Part shown: positions 23,652 through 31,256 of the stretch, piece by piece
Position numbering within the stretch: the stretch's first letter is position 1
Layout of the letters: each line of letters opens with the position of its first letter
Assembly: GCA_031413635.1 (NCBI GenBank)
Contig: JANOFM010000006.1
Span: 1-31,256 of the forward strand
Direction of reading: 5' to 3'
From: SZUA-430 sp031413635
GTDB taxonomy: Bacteria > Pseudomonadota > Alphaproteobacteria > Micropepsales > Micropepsaceae
Length of the DNA stretch: 31,256 bases
The notes under the pieces: model-generated
Seen by the model: the letters and a program-made list of their open reading frames with translations, nothing else
What the model was told of the DNA's origin: nothing
Databases searched by the model: none
Translations under genes and position numbers: made by a program

Positions 23652-24391
23652 GTACGCCCGCCATCGACGATGAAATTCTGTCCCGTGATCATGCGCGCAT
23701 CGTCGGCCGCCAAAAACAGAACGAGCGCGGCCACATCTTCGGCCGTGATACGACCGGGCAAGCAAACAAGCTTCATCCACTCAGCCTCGGCCTCCGGCGT
23801 GAGCCAGAGTTCGAGTTGACGCTCGGTCGCCACCCAACCGGGCGATACCGCGTTGACGCGGATGCGCTCACCGCCCCATTCGCGCGCCAGCGCCTTGGTC
23901 AAAGCATTCACGCCGCCCTTGGCCGCGTCGTACGCCGCAAGCTGCGGCGCGCCGAGCAGCGCATTGATCGAGCTGAGATTGACGATCGACCCGCCGCCGG
24001 CGCGAACGAGCCACGGTCGTGCCGCGCGCGCGGCGATGAAGGTCGCGTCCAGATTGACCGCCAGCGCCGCGCGCCACGCCTCGTCGCTGAGGTCGGCTGC
24101 CGCATGACGCGCGTCATGGGCGACGTTGCTCACCAGAACATCGAGCCCGCCGAGTGCGCCGGCAGCACCATCCAGCGCCGCCGCCAACGCGCCCGTTGCC
24201 GTAACATCGCAACACTGAAATTGCGCGCCGGTTTCTTTGGCGAGTTCTTCGCCTTCAAGCCTCAGCCGATCGACGAAGGCGACGCGCGCGCCCTGGTCGA
24301 CGAAGGCACGCACGAAGTTCTCGCCGATCCCCGTGGCCGCGCCGGTGATGAACACCCGGCGTCCCTGAAGAGTTGGAAAACGCGCCCGCAT
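23648..24391 (-). CDS. SDR family dehydrogenase, probable NAD-dependent galactose dehydrogenase
   Basis: This 247-residue classical short-chain dehydrogenase has T-G-A-A-T-G-I-G at 16-23, an Asp at the end of beta-2 (A-F-V-D-R, Asp41) suggesting NAD over NADP, catalytic Ser140/141 in N-L-S-S, and Tyr154/Lys158 in Y-D-A-A-K. The end I-T-G-Q-N-F-I-V-D-G-G fits the family. Between a sugar-acid dehydratase and dgoK, oxidation of D-galactose to galactonolactone is the missing pathway step, and SDR-type aldose dehydrogenases are known for it. The assignment rests on context. The ATG overlaps the dehydratase stop as TGATG. Another aldose or sugar-alcohol substrate remains possible. Confidence 0.85.
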   Translation of the reverse strand: MRARFPTLQGRRVFITGAATGIGENFVRAFVDQGARVAFVDRLRLEGEELAKETGAQFQCCDVTATGALAAALDGAAGALGGLDVLVSNVAHDARHAAADLSDEAWRAALAVNLDATFIAARAARPWLVRAGGGSIVNLSSINALLGAPQLAAYDAAKGGVNALTKALAREWGGERIRVNAVSPGWVATERQLELWLTPEAEAEWMKLVCLPGRITAEDVAALVLFLAADDARMITGQNFIVDGGRT

Positions 24392-26109
24392 CAGTGGCTC
24401 TCGCGCGCGACAAATTCGTCGCTGCTGCCGACAAGAAAATCGAGATCGCAGCCGCGATCGGCCTGCAGCACCGTATCGACATAGAGTTTCGTCCAGCCGC
24501 GCCGATGCGGCGATACTGGACGAGCACTCTCCCACGCACGCCGGCGCGCCGCCATTTCCCGATCGTCGATCGTTACGTCAAGCCGCCGCCCGGGTCCGTC
24601 GAAGTTGATCATGTCACCGTTTTGCACCAAAGCCAGCGGGCCGCCCGCTTCACTTTCCGGCGCCACGTGCAAGATTACCGTCCCGTAGGCCGTGCCGCTC
24701 ATGCGCGCATCGGAAATACGCACCATGTCGCGCACGCCCTGCGCCAACAGCTTGCGCGGCAACCCCATATTGCCGACTTCCGGCATGCCCGGATACCCCT
24801 TGGGCCCGCAACCCTTGAGTACCAGAACGGAACCGGCATCCACATCAAGATCGGGAACGTCGATGCGCGCCTTATAGTCTTCGATCGTCTCGAAAACCAC
24901 GGCACGACCGCTATGGGAGAGCAATTCGGGCGACGCGGCGCTCGGCTTGATCACAGCGCCGTCCGGGCAAAGACTGCCGCGCAACACCCAAACGCCCGAA
25001 ACGGGACCGACCGGCTTGTCGAGAGCGCCGATCACGTCGCTGTTCCAAATCTCGGCTTGATCGGCGATCGCGCCCTGACTGACGCCCGCGACGCCGACCG
25101 CATCGCGGCGCAGCATCGGCCCCAGCGCTTTCAACACGGCCGGCGCTCCACCCGCGTAGCAGAAATCTTCCATCAAAAATCGTCCCGACGGCATCAGATC
25201 GACCAACAGCGGCACGTCGCGCGCCAAGCGATCGAAATCTTCCAGTGCCAGTTCGACCCCAACCCGCCCGGCCAGCGCCAGCAAATGCAGCACCGCATTG
25301 GTCGAACCGCCGATCGCCGCGTGCATTAGGATCGCGTTCTCGAACGCCGCGCGCGTAAGCACGTCGGAAGGCCGCGTCTGCGCTTTCACCAGGTCCACCG
25401 CGCGCCTGCCGCTCATATGAGCCAGCGCCTTGCGCCGGCTATCGGGACCGGGCAGCGCCGCGTTATGCGGCAAGCTCATCCCCAACGCTTCGACGAGGCA
25501 CGCCATGGTCGAGGCTGTCCCCATCGTATTGCACACGCCGGGACTGCGCGACATAGCGGCTTCGGCCGCCATGAAATCATGAAGCGTCATCTCGCCTGCG
25601 CGCACCGCTTCGGAAAAGCGCCACACGTCGGTCCCCGAACCGATATCGCGTCCGCGCCATTTGCCGCTCAGCATCGGACCAGACGAAACGAAGATCGTCG
25701 GTAGATCGACGCTGGCCGCACCCATGAGCAGACCGGGCGTTGTCTTGTCGCAACCGCCTAGCAGCACGACGCCGTCGATCGGATTGGCGCGGATCGATTC
25801 CTCGGCCTCCATAGCCAGCAAATTTCGAAACAGCATCGCCGTGGGACGCATCTGCGTTTCCGGCAAGCTCATGGCCGGAAACTCGACGGGAACCCCTCCC
25901 GCTTCCCAGACGCCGCGCTTCACGAATTCCGCAAGCTCGCGCAAATGCACCTGGCAGGTGACGAGTTCCGACCAAGTGTTGCAGACGCCGATGACCGGGC
26001 GCCCGTCGAACACATGCTCGGGCAGTCCGGTTCCCTTGATCCAACTGCGATGGATGAAGCCGTCCTTATCCTGTTTTCCGAAACTGCGAGCACTGCGGGG
26101 CGGCTTCAT
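24391..26109 (-). CDS. IlvD/Edd family sugar-acid dehydratase, probable galactonate dehydratase
   Basis: This 572-residue Fe-S dehydratase belongs to the IlvD/Edd superfamily. Cys52 (V-T-C-Q-V-H), Cys120 (G-G-C-D-K-T-T-P) and Cys193 (G-V-C-N-T-M-G-T-A-S-T) have the same spacing (68 and 73) that I recall for the [2Fe-2S] ligands of Rhizobium L-arabinonate dehydratase, so it groups with sugar-acid dehydratases rather than dihydroxy-acid dehydratase proper. Those enzymes also accept galactonate and fuconate. In this operon it would convert D-galactonate to 2-dehydro-3-deoxygalactonate, replacing the enolase-type DgoD. The start is ATG 26107-26109, with GGAG upstream; the frame is open further but overlaps the lactonase gene. 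It lies 58 bp after the lactonase. Confidence 0.9.
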   Translation of the reverse strand: MKPPRSARSFGKQDKDGFIHRSWIKGTGLPEHVFDGRPVIGVCNTWSELVTCQVHLRELAEFVKRGVWEAGGVPVEFPAMSLPETQMRPTAMLFRNLLAMEAEESIRANPIDGVVLLGGCDKTTPGLLMGAASVDLPTIFVSSGPMLSGKWRGRDIGSGTDVWRFSEAVRAGEMTLHDFMAAEAAMSRSPGVCNTMGTASTMACLVEALGMSLPHNAALPGPDSRRKALAHMSGRRAVDLVKAQTRPSDVLTRAAFENAILMHAAIGGSTNAVLHLLALAGRVGVELALEDFDRLARDVPLLVDLMPSGRFLMEDFCYAGGAPAVLKALGPMLRRDAVGVAGVSQGAIADQAEIWNSDVIGALDKPVGPVSGVWVLRGSLCPDGAVIKPSAASPELLSHSGRAVVFETIEDYKARIDVPDLDVDAGSVLVLKGCGPKGYPGMPEVGNMGLPRKLLAQGVRDMVRISDARMSGTAYGTVILHVAPESEAGGPLALVQNGDMINFDGPGRRLDVTIDDREMAARRRAWESARPVSPHRRGWTKLYVDTVLQADRGCDLDFLVGSSDEFVARESH

Positions 26110-26167
26110 GCAGGCTTGAACTCCAGTTTTGCGGCGCGGGTAACGGGATGCGCCGGGCCGCCTCACA

Positions 26168-27037
26168 TCACCCGAGGAACACCGCCGGTGCAAGGCCCTT
26201 GACGCCGGGCTCGACGGCGAACACACCGCCCGCATCCGGTTGCGCATGCAACGCGGCACCGTCAAGGTCCGCGCGCGAACTGGTGATGAACAGCGTCGCC
26301 ATATCCGGCCCGCCAAACGCGCAACTCGTCGGCCGCTGCACCGGCAGATCGAGCACTGCGCGAACATCGCCGTCGGCGCCGACGCGCGCGACACCCCAGC
26401 CGTCCCACCGCGCGTTCCACAGACAACCTTCCGCGTCCAGCGCCGATCCGTCCGGCGCCCACGCCGCGCCGGAGTTTCGAAACAGGACGCGCGGATTACG
26501 CAATGCGCCGTCGCGAATTTCGAACGCATTCATCACCCCAGCTTTGGAATCGGCGGCGTAAAGGATCTCGCCACGCACGTCGGTGACGAGCGTATTGGCG
26601 ATGCCCCATCGCTCGATCACGCGCGTGCAACGCCAATCCGGGTCCAGGCGATAGATTGCGCCGGTGTCGCCGGCGCCCGTCTCGTGCATCGTGCCGAACC
26701 AGAACGCGCCGTCGGCGCCGACATGGCCGTCATTGCTGCGATTGGAAGTGCGCTCGGGCTCCGGCACGACGCGCAAATCGAACCTCCATGTCTCGGGATC
26801 GAACACGCCGACGCCCTCGCGCGCCGCCATCACCAACCCGCCCGCCGCTCGCAATCCCAAAGCCGTGGCTTGCACGGGCAAAGCACGGCCCTCGGACAGT
26901 CCGCTGACCCCATCCCAGCGCCAGAGTTCGCGCGCCGGAATATCAACCCACCAAAGCGTTCGCCGCTTGTCGTCCCACAGCGGACCTTCGCCAAGGCGGT
27001 TTTTGCACCCAACCAGCAAACGCGGCGCGCCGATCAT
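26168..27037 (-). CDS. SMP-30/gluconolactonase family sugar lactonase
   Basis: This 289-residue six-bladed beta-propeller lactonase opens hexonolactone rings. The metal-binding set is visible: Glu17 in L-G-E-G-P-L-W, Asn148 in G-I-A-N-T-L, Asp196 in W-A-P-D-G-S-A-L-D, with substrate-side Asn102/Asp103 in R-S-N-D-G-H-V-G-A-D-G. No signal peptide, so it is cytoplasmic. The ATG at 27035-27037 overlaps the stop of the alpha-galactosidase as ATGA. In context it hydrolyses D-galactono-lactone made by the SDR enzyme, feeding the dehydratase encoded next. Confidence 0.9.
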   Translation of the reverse strand: MIGAPRLLVGCKNRLGEGPLWDDKRRTLWWVDIPARELWRWDGVSGLSEGRALPVQATALGLRAAGGLVMAAREGVGVFDPETWRFDLRVVPEPERTSNRSNDGHVGADGAFWFGTMHETGAGDTGAIYRLDPDWRCTRVIERWGIANTLVTDVRGEILYAADSKAGVMNAFEIRDGALRNPRVLFRNSGAAWAPDGSALDAEGCLWNARWDGWGVARVGADGDVRAVLDLPVQRPTSCAFGGPDMATLFITSSRADLDGAALHAQPDAGGVFAVEPGVKGLAPAVFLG

Positions 27038-29139
27038 TTGCCCTCCACGCCGAACAGCGCGATATCGCCCGGCCGCAGCGCCGGAAGCGGCAAACCGGCA
27101 TGGCAAAGTGCCGCGCCAAGCGCCGTGAACGGCACGCCGGTCGTCCAGTCCGGCGCGATCTTCATTTGCGCGGCCATGGCCTTGCCCGGATTGAGCAGCG
27201 TCACGTTATAGACTCGATCGGCCTGAAGCCCGTGCAATCGCAACGGCGCGGGCAGCGGATAAAGTGGCGTATCCACTTGCGCCACGCTGACCGTTTGTCC
27301 GGCCGCGTCCGCGCAAGCAAAAGCGATCAGCCCGGGATCATCATGCTCCAAACGAATGATGCGCCCACCATGCACGCGCGCGCGCAGACTTTTGTGCAGA
27401 GCGATGGCGTCCCCGAGACGTGCCCGGTCTTGCTCGCTCAATTTTATCAGGTCCGCCTCCACGCCCATGTGCCCGAACAGAGCCGTAAGCGTGCGCGTGT
27501 CCATCGACGATATCCGACCCGTCGTGTGACTGGTACGTGGCCCGACATGCGCGCCCATGACTTCCGGTGGGAAAAAGATCGAAAAGGCGCGTTGCTGACG
27601 CTGGCGGTCGAACGGGTCGTTGCAGTCCGACAGCCAGATGCGCTCCGTGCGCCTGAGCATCTCGAAATCGGCGCGTGCGCCGCCGCTGGCGCAGGCCTCG
27701 ATCTCAAGCCCGGGATGGGCAGCGCGCACCCGGTCGATCAAGCGATAGGCCGCGCGCGTCTGCGCGGTGCCCGGCGCATGCGTTAGGTCGCGGTTGAAAT
27801 CCCATTTCAGATAATCGATGACACATGATCGCAGCACCGCATCGATTTGGCTGAAGATCGCATCGGCCGCCTCCGCGCGCGCCAGATCGAGCACATATTG
27901 CCCGCGCCCGAGCGGTTGCTCGCGGCCCTTTTCGCCCAAGACCCAGTCGGGATACGCGCGCAGCAGGTCGGAATCGAGATTGGCGCATTCAGGCTCGACC
28001 CATAGCCCGAACTGCATGCCCAATGCGCGCACGTGATCCGCCAGCGGCGCCAAACCACCGGGATATTTTTCGGGCGCGGGGCGCCAGTCGCCCAGCCCCG
28101 TTCTGTCGCTGTTGCGTCCGGCAAACCAGCCGTCATCCAGCACGAAACGTTCGACGCCGGTGGCCGACGCCAAGTCCGCAAGCTGTTTGAGGCGCGCGAG
28201 ATCGTGCGCGAAATAGATGGCTTCCCAGCTGTTGAAATGGACCGGCCTCACCCGTCCGGCCAACCTGCCGCCAAGCACCTCTTGGCGGACAAACGGATGA
28301 AAGCGATCGGACAGTCCATTCAGGCCGCAATCCGAACGCGCCGCGAAAAGCGTGGGACTGGTCCAGGTTTCACCAGGCGAAAGCACAATCTCGCCCGGTG
28401 AGAACAAGGGCGCCAATTGCGCTTGGACGCGTCCGTCGCGCAAGCGTTCAACCAGCGTCTCGCTGTCGCCGCTCCAACCCAAATGCAGGCCCAAGACGCC
28501 GCCCCTCGTCTCGCCGAAGCCGCGCGCGCCCACGATCAGAAACGGCGGCGCGTGATGCGACGTCCGGCCGGTCCGGTTTTCCGAAGCGATGAGACCCGCG
28601 CCCAATTGGATGCGCTCGGACCGCCATTCGCCGGCCCAGCGGCCGGTCAATCGCATGATGTCGTCATAACGGCACGGCAAAGCGCACGGCGCGAAACGAT
28701 CAAGGGTCAAAGTCGTCGCGCCGGTATTCTTCAGTTCCGCATCGACGCAAAGAACGCCGCTCGCGTGCAGGCGCAGCCGCTGCACCACCTCGATTCCGGC
28801 GCGTCGGTCGCACATCCGGATGTCGAGGCTACCCGCACGGACCTCGGCGCCCGCAAGCGCGCATTGAGTGATAGATGTGCCGTCCGCGCGGTGGAGCGCC
28901 AAGGCGGGCCGGCCGCTGAAACCACGCCCCGCTTCGGGCAAGAGATCGAACGTCTCGCCTGCATCCAACATCCCATGCGCGGCCCCGCGCGCGCCGGTAA
29001 AAGCAATGGTCTGCAAGTCGGCGTCGGCGGGAAGCGCGGGACCCCAATAGATCAGCCCCAGCGGCGCGCCGCCCCAGCCCGCAAATACAAGCGTGTCGCC
29101 GCCGCCATCCAATCTGTGCAAACGCTGTTCGCCGTCCAT
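27034..29139 (-). CDS. GH36 alpha-galactosidase
   Basis: This approximately 701-residue GH36 enzyme has an N-terminal beta-sandwich (to about 300), a catalytic barrel and a C-terminal sheet. The barrel shows F-V-L-D-D-G-W-F at 332-339, G-L-W-V-E-P-E at 378-384, nucleophile Asp447 in Y-L-K-W-D-F-N-R, E-A-C-A-S-G-G-A-R at 481-489, and acid/base Asp505 in W-L-S-D-C-N-D. It removes terminal alpha-galactose from melibiose- or raffinose-type sugars. No signal peptide is seen, so uptake of intact galactosides is implied. The start is taken as ATG 29137-29139; ATGs at 29181 and 29205 are in frame but add unlikely sequence. It heads the galactose operon and supplies its substrate. Confidence 0.92.
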   Translation of the reverse strand: MDGEQRLHRLDGGGDTLVFAGWGGAPLGLIYWGPALPADADLQTIAFTGARGAAHGMLDAGETFDLLPEAGRGFSGRPALALHRADGTSITQCALAGAEVRAGSLDIRMCDRRAGIEVVQRLRLHASGVLCVDAELKNTGATTLTLDRFAPCALPCRYDDIMRLTGRWAGEWRSERIQLGAGLIASENRTGRTSHHAPPFLIVGARGFGETRGGVLGLHLGWSGDSETLVERLRDGRVQAQLAPLFSPGEIVLSPGETWTSPTLFAARSDCGLNGLSDRFHPFVRQEVLGGRLAGRVRPVHFNSWEAIYFAHDLARLKQLADLASATGVERFVLDDGWFAGRNSDRTGLGDWRPAPEKYPGGLAPLADHVRALGMQFGLWVEPECANLDSDLLRAYPDWVLGEKGREQPLGRGQYVLDLARAEAADAIFSQIDAVLRSCVIDYLKWDFNRDLTHAPGTAQTRAAYRLIDRVRAAHPGLEIEACASGGARADFEMLRRTERIWLSDCNDPFDRQRQQRAFSIFFPPEVMGAHVGPRTSHTTGRISSMDTRTLTALFGHMGVEADLIKLSEQDRARLGDAIALHKSLRARVHGGRIIRLEHDDPGLIAFACADAAGQTVSVAQVDTPLYPLPAPLRLHGLQADRVYNVTLLNPGKAMAAQMKIAPDWTTGVPFTALGAALCHAGLPLPALRPGDIALFGVEGK

Positions 29140-29333
29140 CCCAATAATCCCGCCCGCCCGTCGCCGTACTGCAACTGGCATACAACCGGACGCGTCGGAG
29201 CGCATCTGGTTCGGCGGCTTTACGAACTATGATTTGGGATATTTCGACGGCTAGACATGCAGGCTTGTACCACGCCAAAACCCGTTCGGGCCAAATGTGT
29301 TGCCCATATCTTTGGAACTGACCTGCTGAAATT

Positions 29334-29408
29334 TGGCTGGGGTACTAGGATTCGAACCTAGGAATGGCGGAATCAAAATCCGCTGCCTTACCACTTGGCT
29401 ATACCCCA
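29334..29408 (-). tRNA. tRNA-Gln (anticodon TTG), CCA encoded
   Basis: The cloverleaf reads on the minus strand. The acceptor stem is TGGGGTA/TACCCCA, discriminator G and CCA at 29334-29336. The anticodon stem is GCGGA/TCCGC around the loop TTTTGAT, with anticodon TTG at 29374-29376. The T arm is CCTAG-GTTCGAAT-CTAGG-like. A weak promoter candidate lies upstream. Confidence 0.96.
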
Positions 29409-29470
29409 ATCGCTCAGGAACGCTCGCGACTCGCCCGCCACGGCGCATGCGCCAAGGCGGAAGGCGCGGG

Positions 29471-29499
29471 ACCATAAGGGCCTGCCCGCGCGAACGCAA
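29471..29499 (-). promoter_or_regulatory. Candidate promoter of tRNA-Gln
   Basis: On the minus strand TTGCGT (29494-29499) and TATGGT (29471-29476) are 17 bp apart, about 60 bp before the tRNA 5' end. The boxes are only moderately close to consensus. Confidence 0.35.
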
Positions 29500-29544
29500 C
29501 GCCTGCGAAAAACGCCGCGTCGCGTGCGCCTTTGGCCCTGAAAT

Positions 29545-30705
29545 CTAGCGCGGCGCAACCAACGCCGCCGGCACCGGAACGGTCGCGATTCGGTCCGTCG
29601 CCAGACTGCCCAGATAAAGCAACCCGTCCCGCTCGTTCACGCTTGTGATCGTGTGGATCACGCGCCCACCCGGATCTTGCAGCGTCGCCACCACTTTGCC
29701 TTCGAGATTGACTGCAATCACGCAGCCGTACTGGTCGGTGGCCGTCGGCGGCATCAATCCGATCGACTGCAGCCGGAAGATAACGCGCCGCATGAAGGGG
29801 CTAGCCGCTTGATCTTCCAGCGCCTTACTGCGCGGTCCAACCAGCGCCACCCAAAACAAGTCCCGCCCGTTAAACGACAGATTGTCGGGATAGCCGGGCA
29901 AGTTTTCGATGAACGTGTCCTTGGTCCCCGTCTTCGGACCCTTCAGCCAGTAACGGGTTATCTTGTGCGCCGCCGTCTCGTTGACCAGCACGTAGTCTTC
30001 ATCGGGCCCCAGCGCCACGCCGTTGGCGAACGCCAATCCGCTCAGCCGCGCCTGCAGCGAACCCGAACGCGGATCGTACGAAAACAGCCGTCCCGTCGCC
30101 TGCCCCTCCAAGAATTCGGCCGAAACGTCTTCGATGCCGTAGCGTTGAGAGGCGTCGGTGAAATAAATCATCCCGTCCTTGGCGATATCCAAATCGTCGA
30201 CGAAACGCAGGGGCCGGTTCTCGAAACGATCGGCCACGACGACGATCTGCCCCTTCGGCGTCACCGCGACCAAGCCGCGCTTGGCGTCGGCCACCACGAT
30301 ATTGCCGAACGGATCATGTTGAAGGCCCAAGGGCCGTCCGTTGGTCGTGGCAACCGTCTCGACCGCGGCGCCGGGCGTGGGTTGCGGCGTGCCGCCGGGA
30401 ACCACCGGCTGGATCGGCGCCGGGCCGGACGCCGTTTGCCCATCGATCCGTACACGGATGATACGCCCGTCTTCCACCCCCGTATAGGCGTAGCCGTCCT
30501 TGACCCAAACGTCTTCGGGCCCGGTCCCGATCGCCTCGCCCAGAAAGCGCACGCCGCGCAACGTTTCGTTGGGCGAAAACGGTCCGTTGAATCCGGGATT
30601 GGGCCCGACGGCGAACTCGACCGGCTCGATGCGAACGGGCCACGCCAACACATAGCCCACCGCCACCGCGATCAGCACGCCCACACCGATCAGCACAAAG
30701 CGCAT
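29545..30705 (-). CDS. Membrane-anchored strictosidine synthase-like/SMP-30 beta-propeller
   Basis: This 386-residue protein has an N-terminal membrane anchor or uncleaved signal (residues 1-22, followed by W-P-V-R-I-E-P) and a six-bladed propeller of the strictosidine synthase-like/APMAP type. Typical elements are G-P-E-D-V-W near 62, G-R-P-L-G-L-Q-H-D-P-F-G-N-I-V-V-A-D near 123-140, F-V-D-D-L-D-I-A with Y-F-T-D-A-S, F-A-N-G-V-A-L-G, and L-P-G-Y-P-D-N-L. Bacterial members are lactonase- or arylesterase-like hydrolases of unknown substrate; the alkaloid synthase reaction is not implied. The ATG at 30703-30705 has GGGGAG nine bases upstream. It stands alone between two tRNA genes. It is related in fold to the lactonase at 26168-27037 but distinct from it. 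Confidence 0.88.
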   Translation of the reverse strand: MRFVLIGVGVLIAVAVGYVLAWPVRIEPVEFAVGPNPGFNGPFSPNETLRGVRFLGEAIGTGPEDVWVKDGYAYTGVEDGRIIRVRIDGQTASGPAPIQPVVPGGTPQPTPGAAVETVATTNGRPLGLQHDPFGNIVVADAKRGLVAVTPKGQIVVVADRFENRPLRFVDDLDIAKDGMIYFTDASQRYGIEDVSAEFLEGQATGRLFSYDPRSGSLQARLSGLAFANGVALGPDEDYVLVNETAAHKITRYWLKGPKTGTKDTFIENLPGYPDNLSFNGRDLFWVALVGPRSKALEDQAASPFMRRVIFRLQSIGLMPPTATDQYGCVIAVNLEGKVVATLQDPGGRVIHTITSVNERDGLLYLGSLATDRIATVPVPAALVAPR

Positions 30706-30769
30706 GACGAACTCCCCACGTTATTAATGAGCACTCGGCACCCGAACGCACCCTTCCATTTTGCGCGCC

Positions 30770-30798
30770 TTGCCCCACCCCTGACCAGCCTGTATAAA
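30770..30798 (+). promoter_or_regulatory. Candidate promoter of tRNA-Pro
   Basis: TTGCCC (30770-30775) and TATAAA (30793-30798) are exactly 17 bp apart, about 64 bp upstream of the tRNA 5' end, in an otherwise GC-rich stretch. Confidence 0.5.
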
Positions 30799-30861
30799 GC
30801 CGCCCTTCCCGAGCCTGGCGGATGTAGGCGTCAAAGCCACAGCCCAGGGGCAATTGGATTA

Positions 30862-30938
30862 CGGAGTGTAGCTCAGCCTGGTAGAGCACTGCTTTCGGGA
30901 GGCAGGGGCCGGAGGTTCAAATCCTCTCACTCCGACCA
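30862..30938 (+). tRNA. tRNA-Pro (anticodon CGG), CCA encoded
   Basis: The acceptor stem is CGGAGTG/CACTCCG with discriminator A and CCA at 30936-30938. D stem GCTC/GAGC; anticodon stem CTGCT/GGCAG with a closing T-G wobble around TTCGGGA, anticodon CGG; T arm GGAGG-TTCAAAT-CCTCT with one G-T wobble. Total 77 nt. Confidence 0.95.
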
Positions 30939-31047
30939 GTTTTCAGCCGAATTCTCGGCCCGCACCGTTCACGTTTTGACACGTTGCAGTTCACTTTTGC
31001 CCAGAACCTTCAAGAAGCGTTGGGCAATGCGTGGGCAGTAAAATTGA

Positions 31048-31256
31048 ATGCGACAGGCATGTAGTTTCGCAGCCTTTGAACGCTTCCAATTTCACGATCA
31101 CGGATCGGCTTCTCTCGTCTTCCTTGTGACGCCGGCAAACGGCATCGTCGACGCCTACGGCACACTTGGTTACGAGACCAAGATCGAAAATGCGGATCCG
31201 TTGACCGGCGTCATGGCCGCAGTCACCTATCACGACTTCGAAACAGAGCGCGGCAG
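31048..31256 (+). pseudogene. C-terminal part of an outer-membrane barrel protein (alginate-export type), 5' end absent, runs off the window
   Basis: From about 31120 to the window edge the plus strand encodes a protein-like stretch: T-P-A-N-G-I-V-D-A-Y-G-T-L-G-Y-E-T-K, then M-A-A-V-T-Y-H-D-F-E-T-E-R-G. This pattern resembles the late strands of alginate-export-type porins, with alternating beta-strand residues and a Y-H-D-F segment. The frame has a stop at 31045-31047, and the residues between the ATG at 31048 and about 31120 do not look like a barrel or signal peptide. The several hundred N-terminal residues expected are missing, and tRNA-Pro lies only 110 bp upstream. A truncated remnant is most likely; a frameshifted or start-shifted gene is possible. 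Family assignment is tentative. Confidence 0.4.

Noticed and set aside
24391..26109. Dihydroxy-acid dehydratase (ilvD, branched-chain amino acid synthesis).
   Set aside because: The G-V-C-N-T-M-G-T-A-S-T motif, Cys spacing and operon context fit sugar-acid dehydratases; no ilv genes are near.
29334..29408. Link between the tRNA-Gln gene and the Gln-rich giant protein.
   Set aside because: The giant gene uses both CAG and CAA, the tRNA is an ordinary one 7.6 kb away, and nothing ties them functionally.
29251..29499. 82-codon minus-strand frame before the alpha-galactosidase.
   Set aside because: It runs through the tRNA-Gln gene and has no protein-like features.

Overview
The window is GC-rich and densely coded, with short intergenic gaps, ATGA-type start/stop overlaps and many Rhodospirillales-like gene types. 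It is most likely chromosomal DNA of an alphaproteobacterium, probably a Rhodospirillales relative. That placement is inferred from gene content and base composition; there is no rRNA or marker gene here. Most genes lie on the minus strand. No insertion sequence, transposase, integrase or CRISPR array is visible.

Left part (1-8.1 kb): a CPBP membrane protease and a divergent LysR regulator share a palindrome-rich gap. Next comes a two-gene unit (four-helix membrane protein plus small Xre repressor) whose promoter is spanned by a perfect inverted repeat. It is followed by a secreted S46 dipeptidyl-peptidase, a GNAT acetyltransferase, an exported cyclase-family hydrolase, and a FAD-dependent dehydrogenase broken by one missing base.

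Centre (8.2-21.7 kb): the most unusual region. A 2,577-residue protein is built almost entirely of octapeptides ending Thr-Gln. The octads are ordered in four levels: 8 residues; a 7-octad module (56 residues); a 24-octad super-repeat (192 residues, 576 bp), extended to 31 octads (744 bp) in three of eleven copies; and groups of three or four super-repeats. Directly downstream on the same strand lie a TPR-GT41 (SPINDLY/OGT-like) glycosyltransferase, a fusion of an FkbM methyltransferase, a helical middle and a DxD glycosyltransferase, and a UDP-glucuronate decarboxylase (UDP-xylose synthase). I read this as a candidate cassette for making and glycosylating a giant repetitive, probably secreted, surface protein. 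A promoter-like palindrome precedes the giant gene and a strong hairpin follows it.

Right part (22.2-29.1 kb): a tight minus-strand operon, in transcription order GH36 alpha-galactosidase, SMP-30 lactonase, IlvD/Edd sugar-acid dehydratase, SDR dehydrogenase, DgoK, DgoA. Together these make a complete De Ley-Doudoroff route from alpha-galactosides to pyruvate and glyceraldehyde-3-phosphate. Five of the six genes are joined by start/stop overlaps or a short gap. No transporter or regulator is included.

Right end (29.3-31.3 kb): tRNA-Gln(TTG), a membrane-anchored strictosidine-synthase-like beta-propeller, tRNA-Pro(CGG), and then an open frame running off the window that looks like the C-terminal part of an outer-membrane barrel protein without its beginning. 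Apart from the 518-bp leader of the giant gene (21674-22191), no gene-free stretch exceeds 300 bp.
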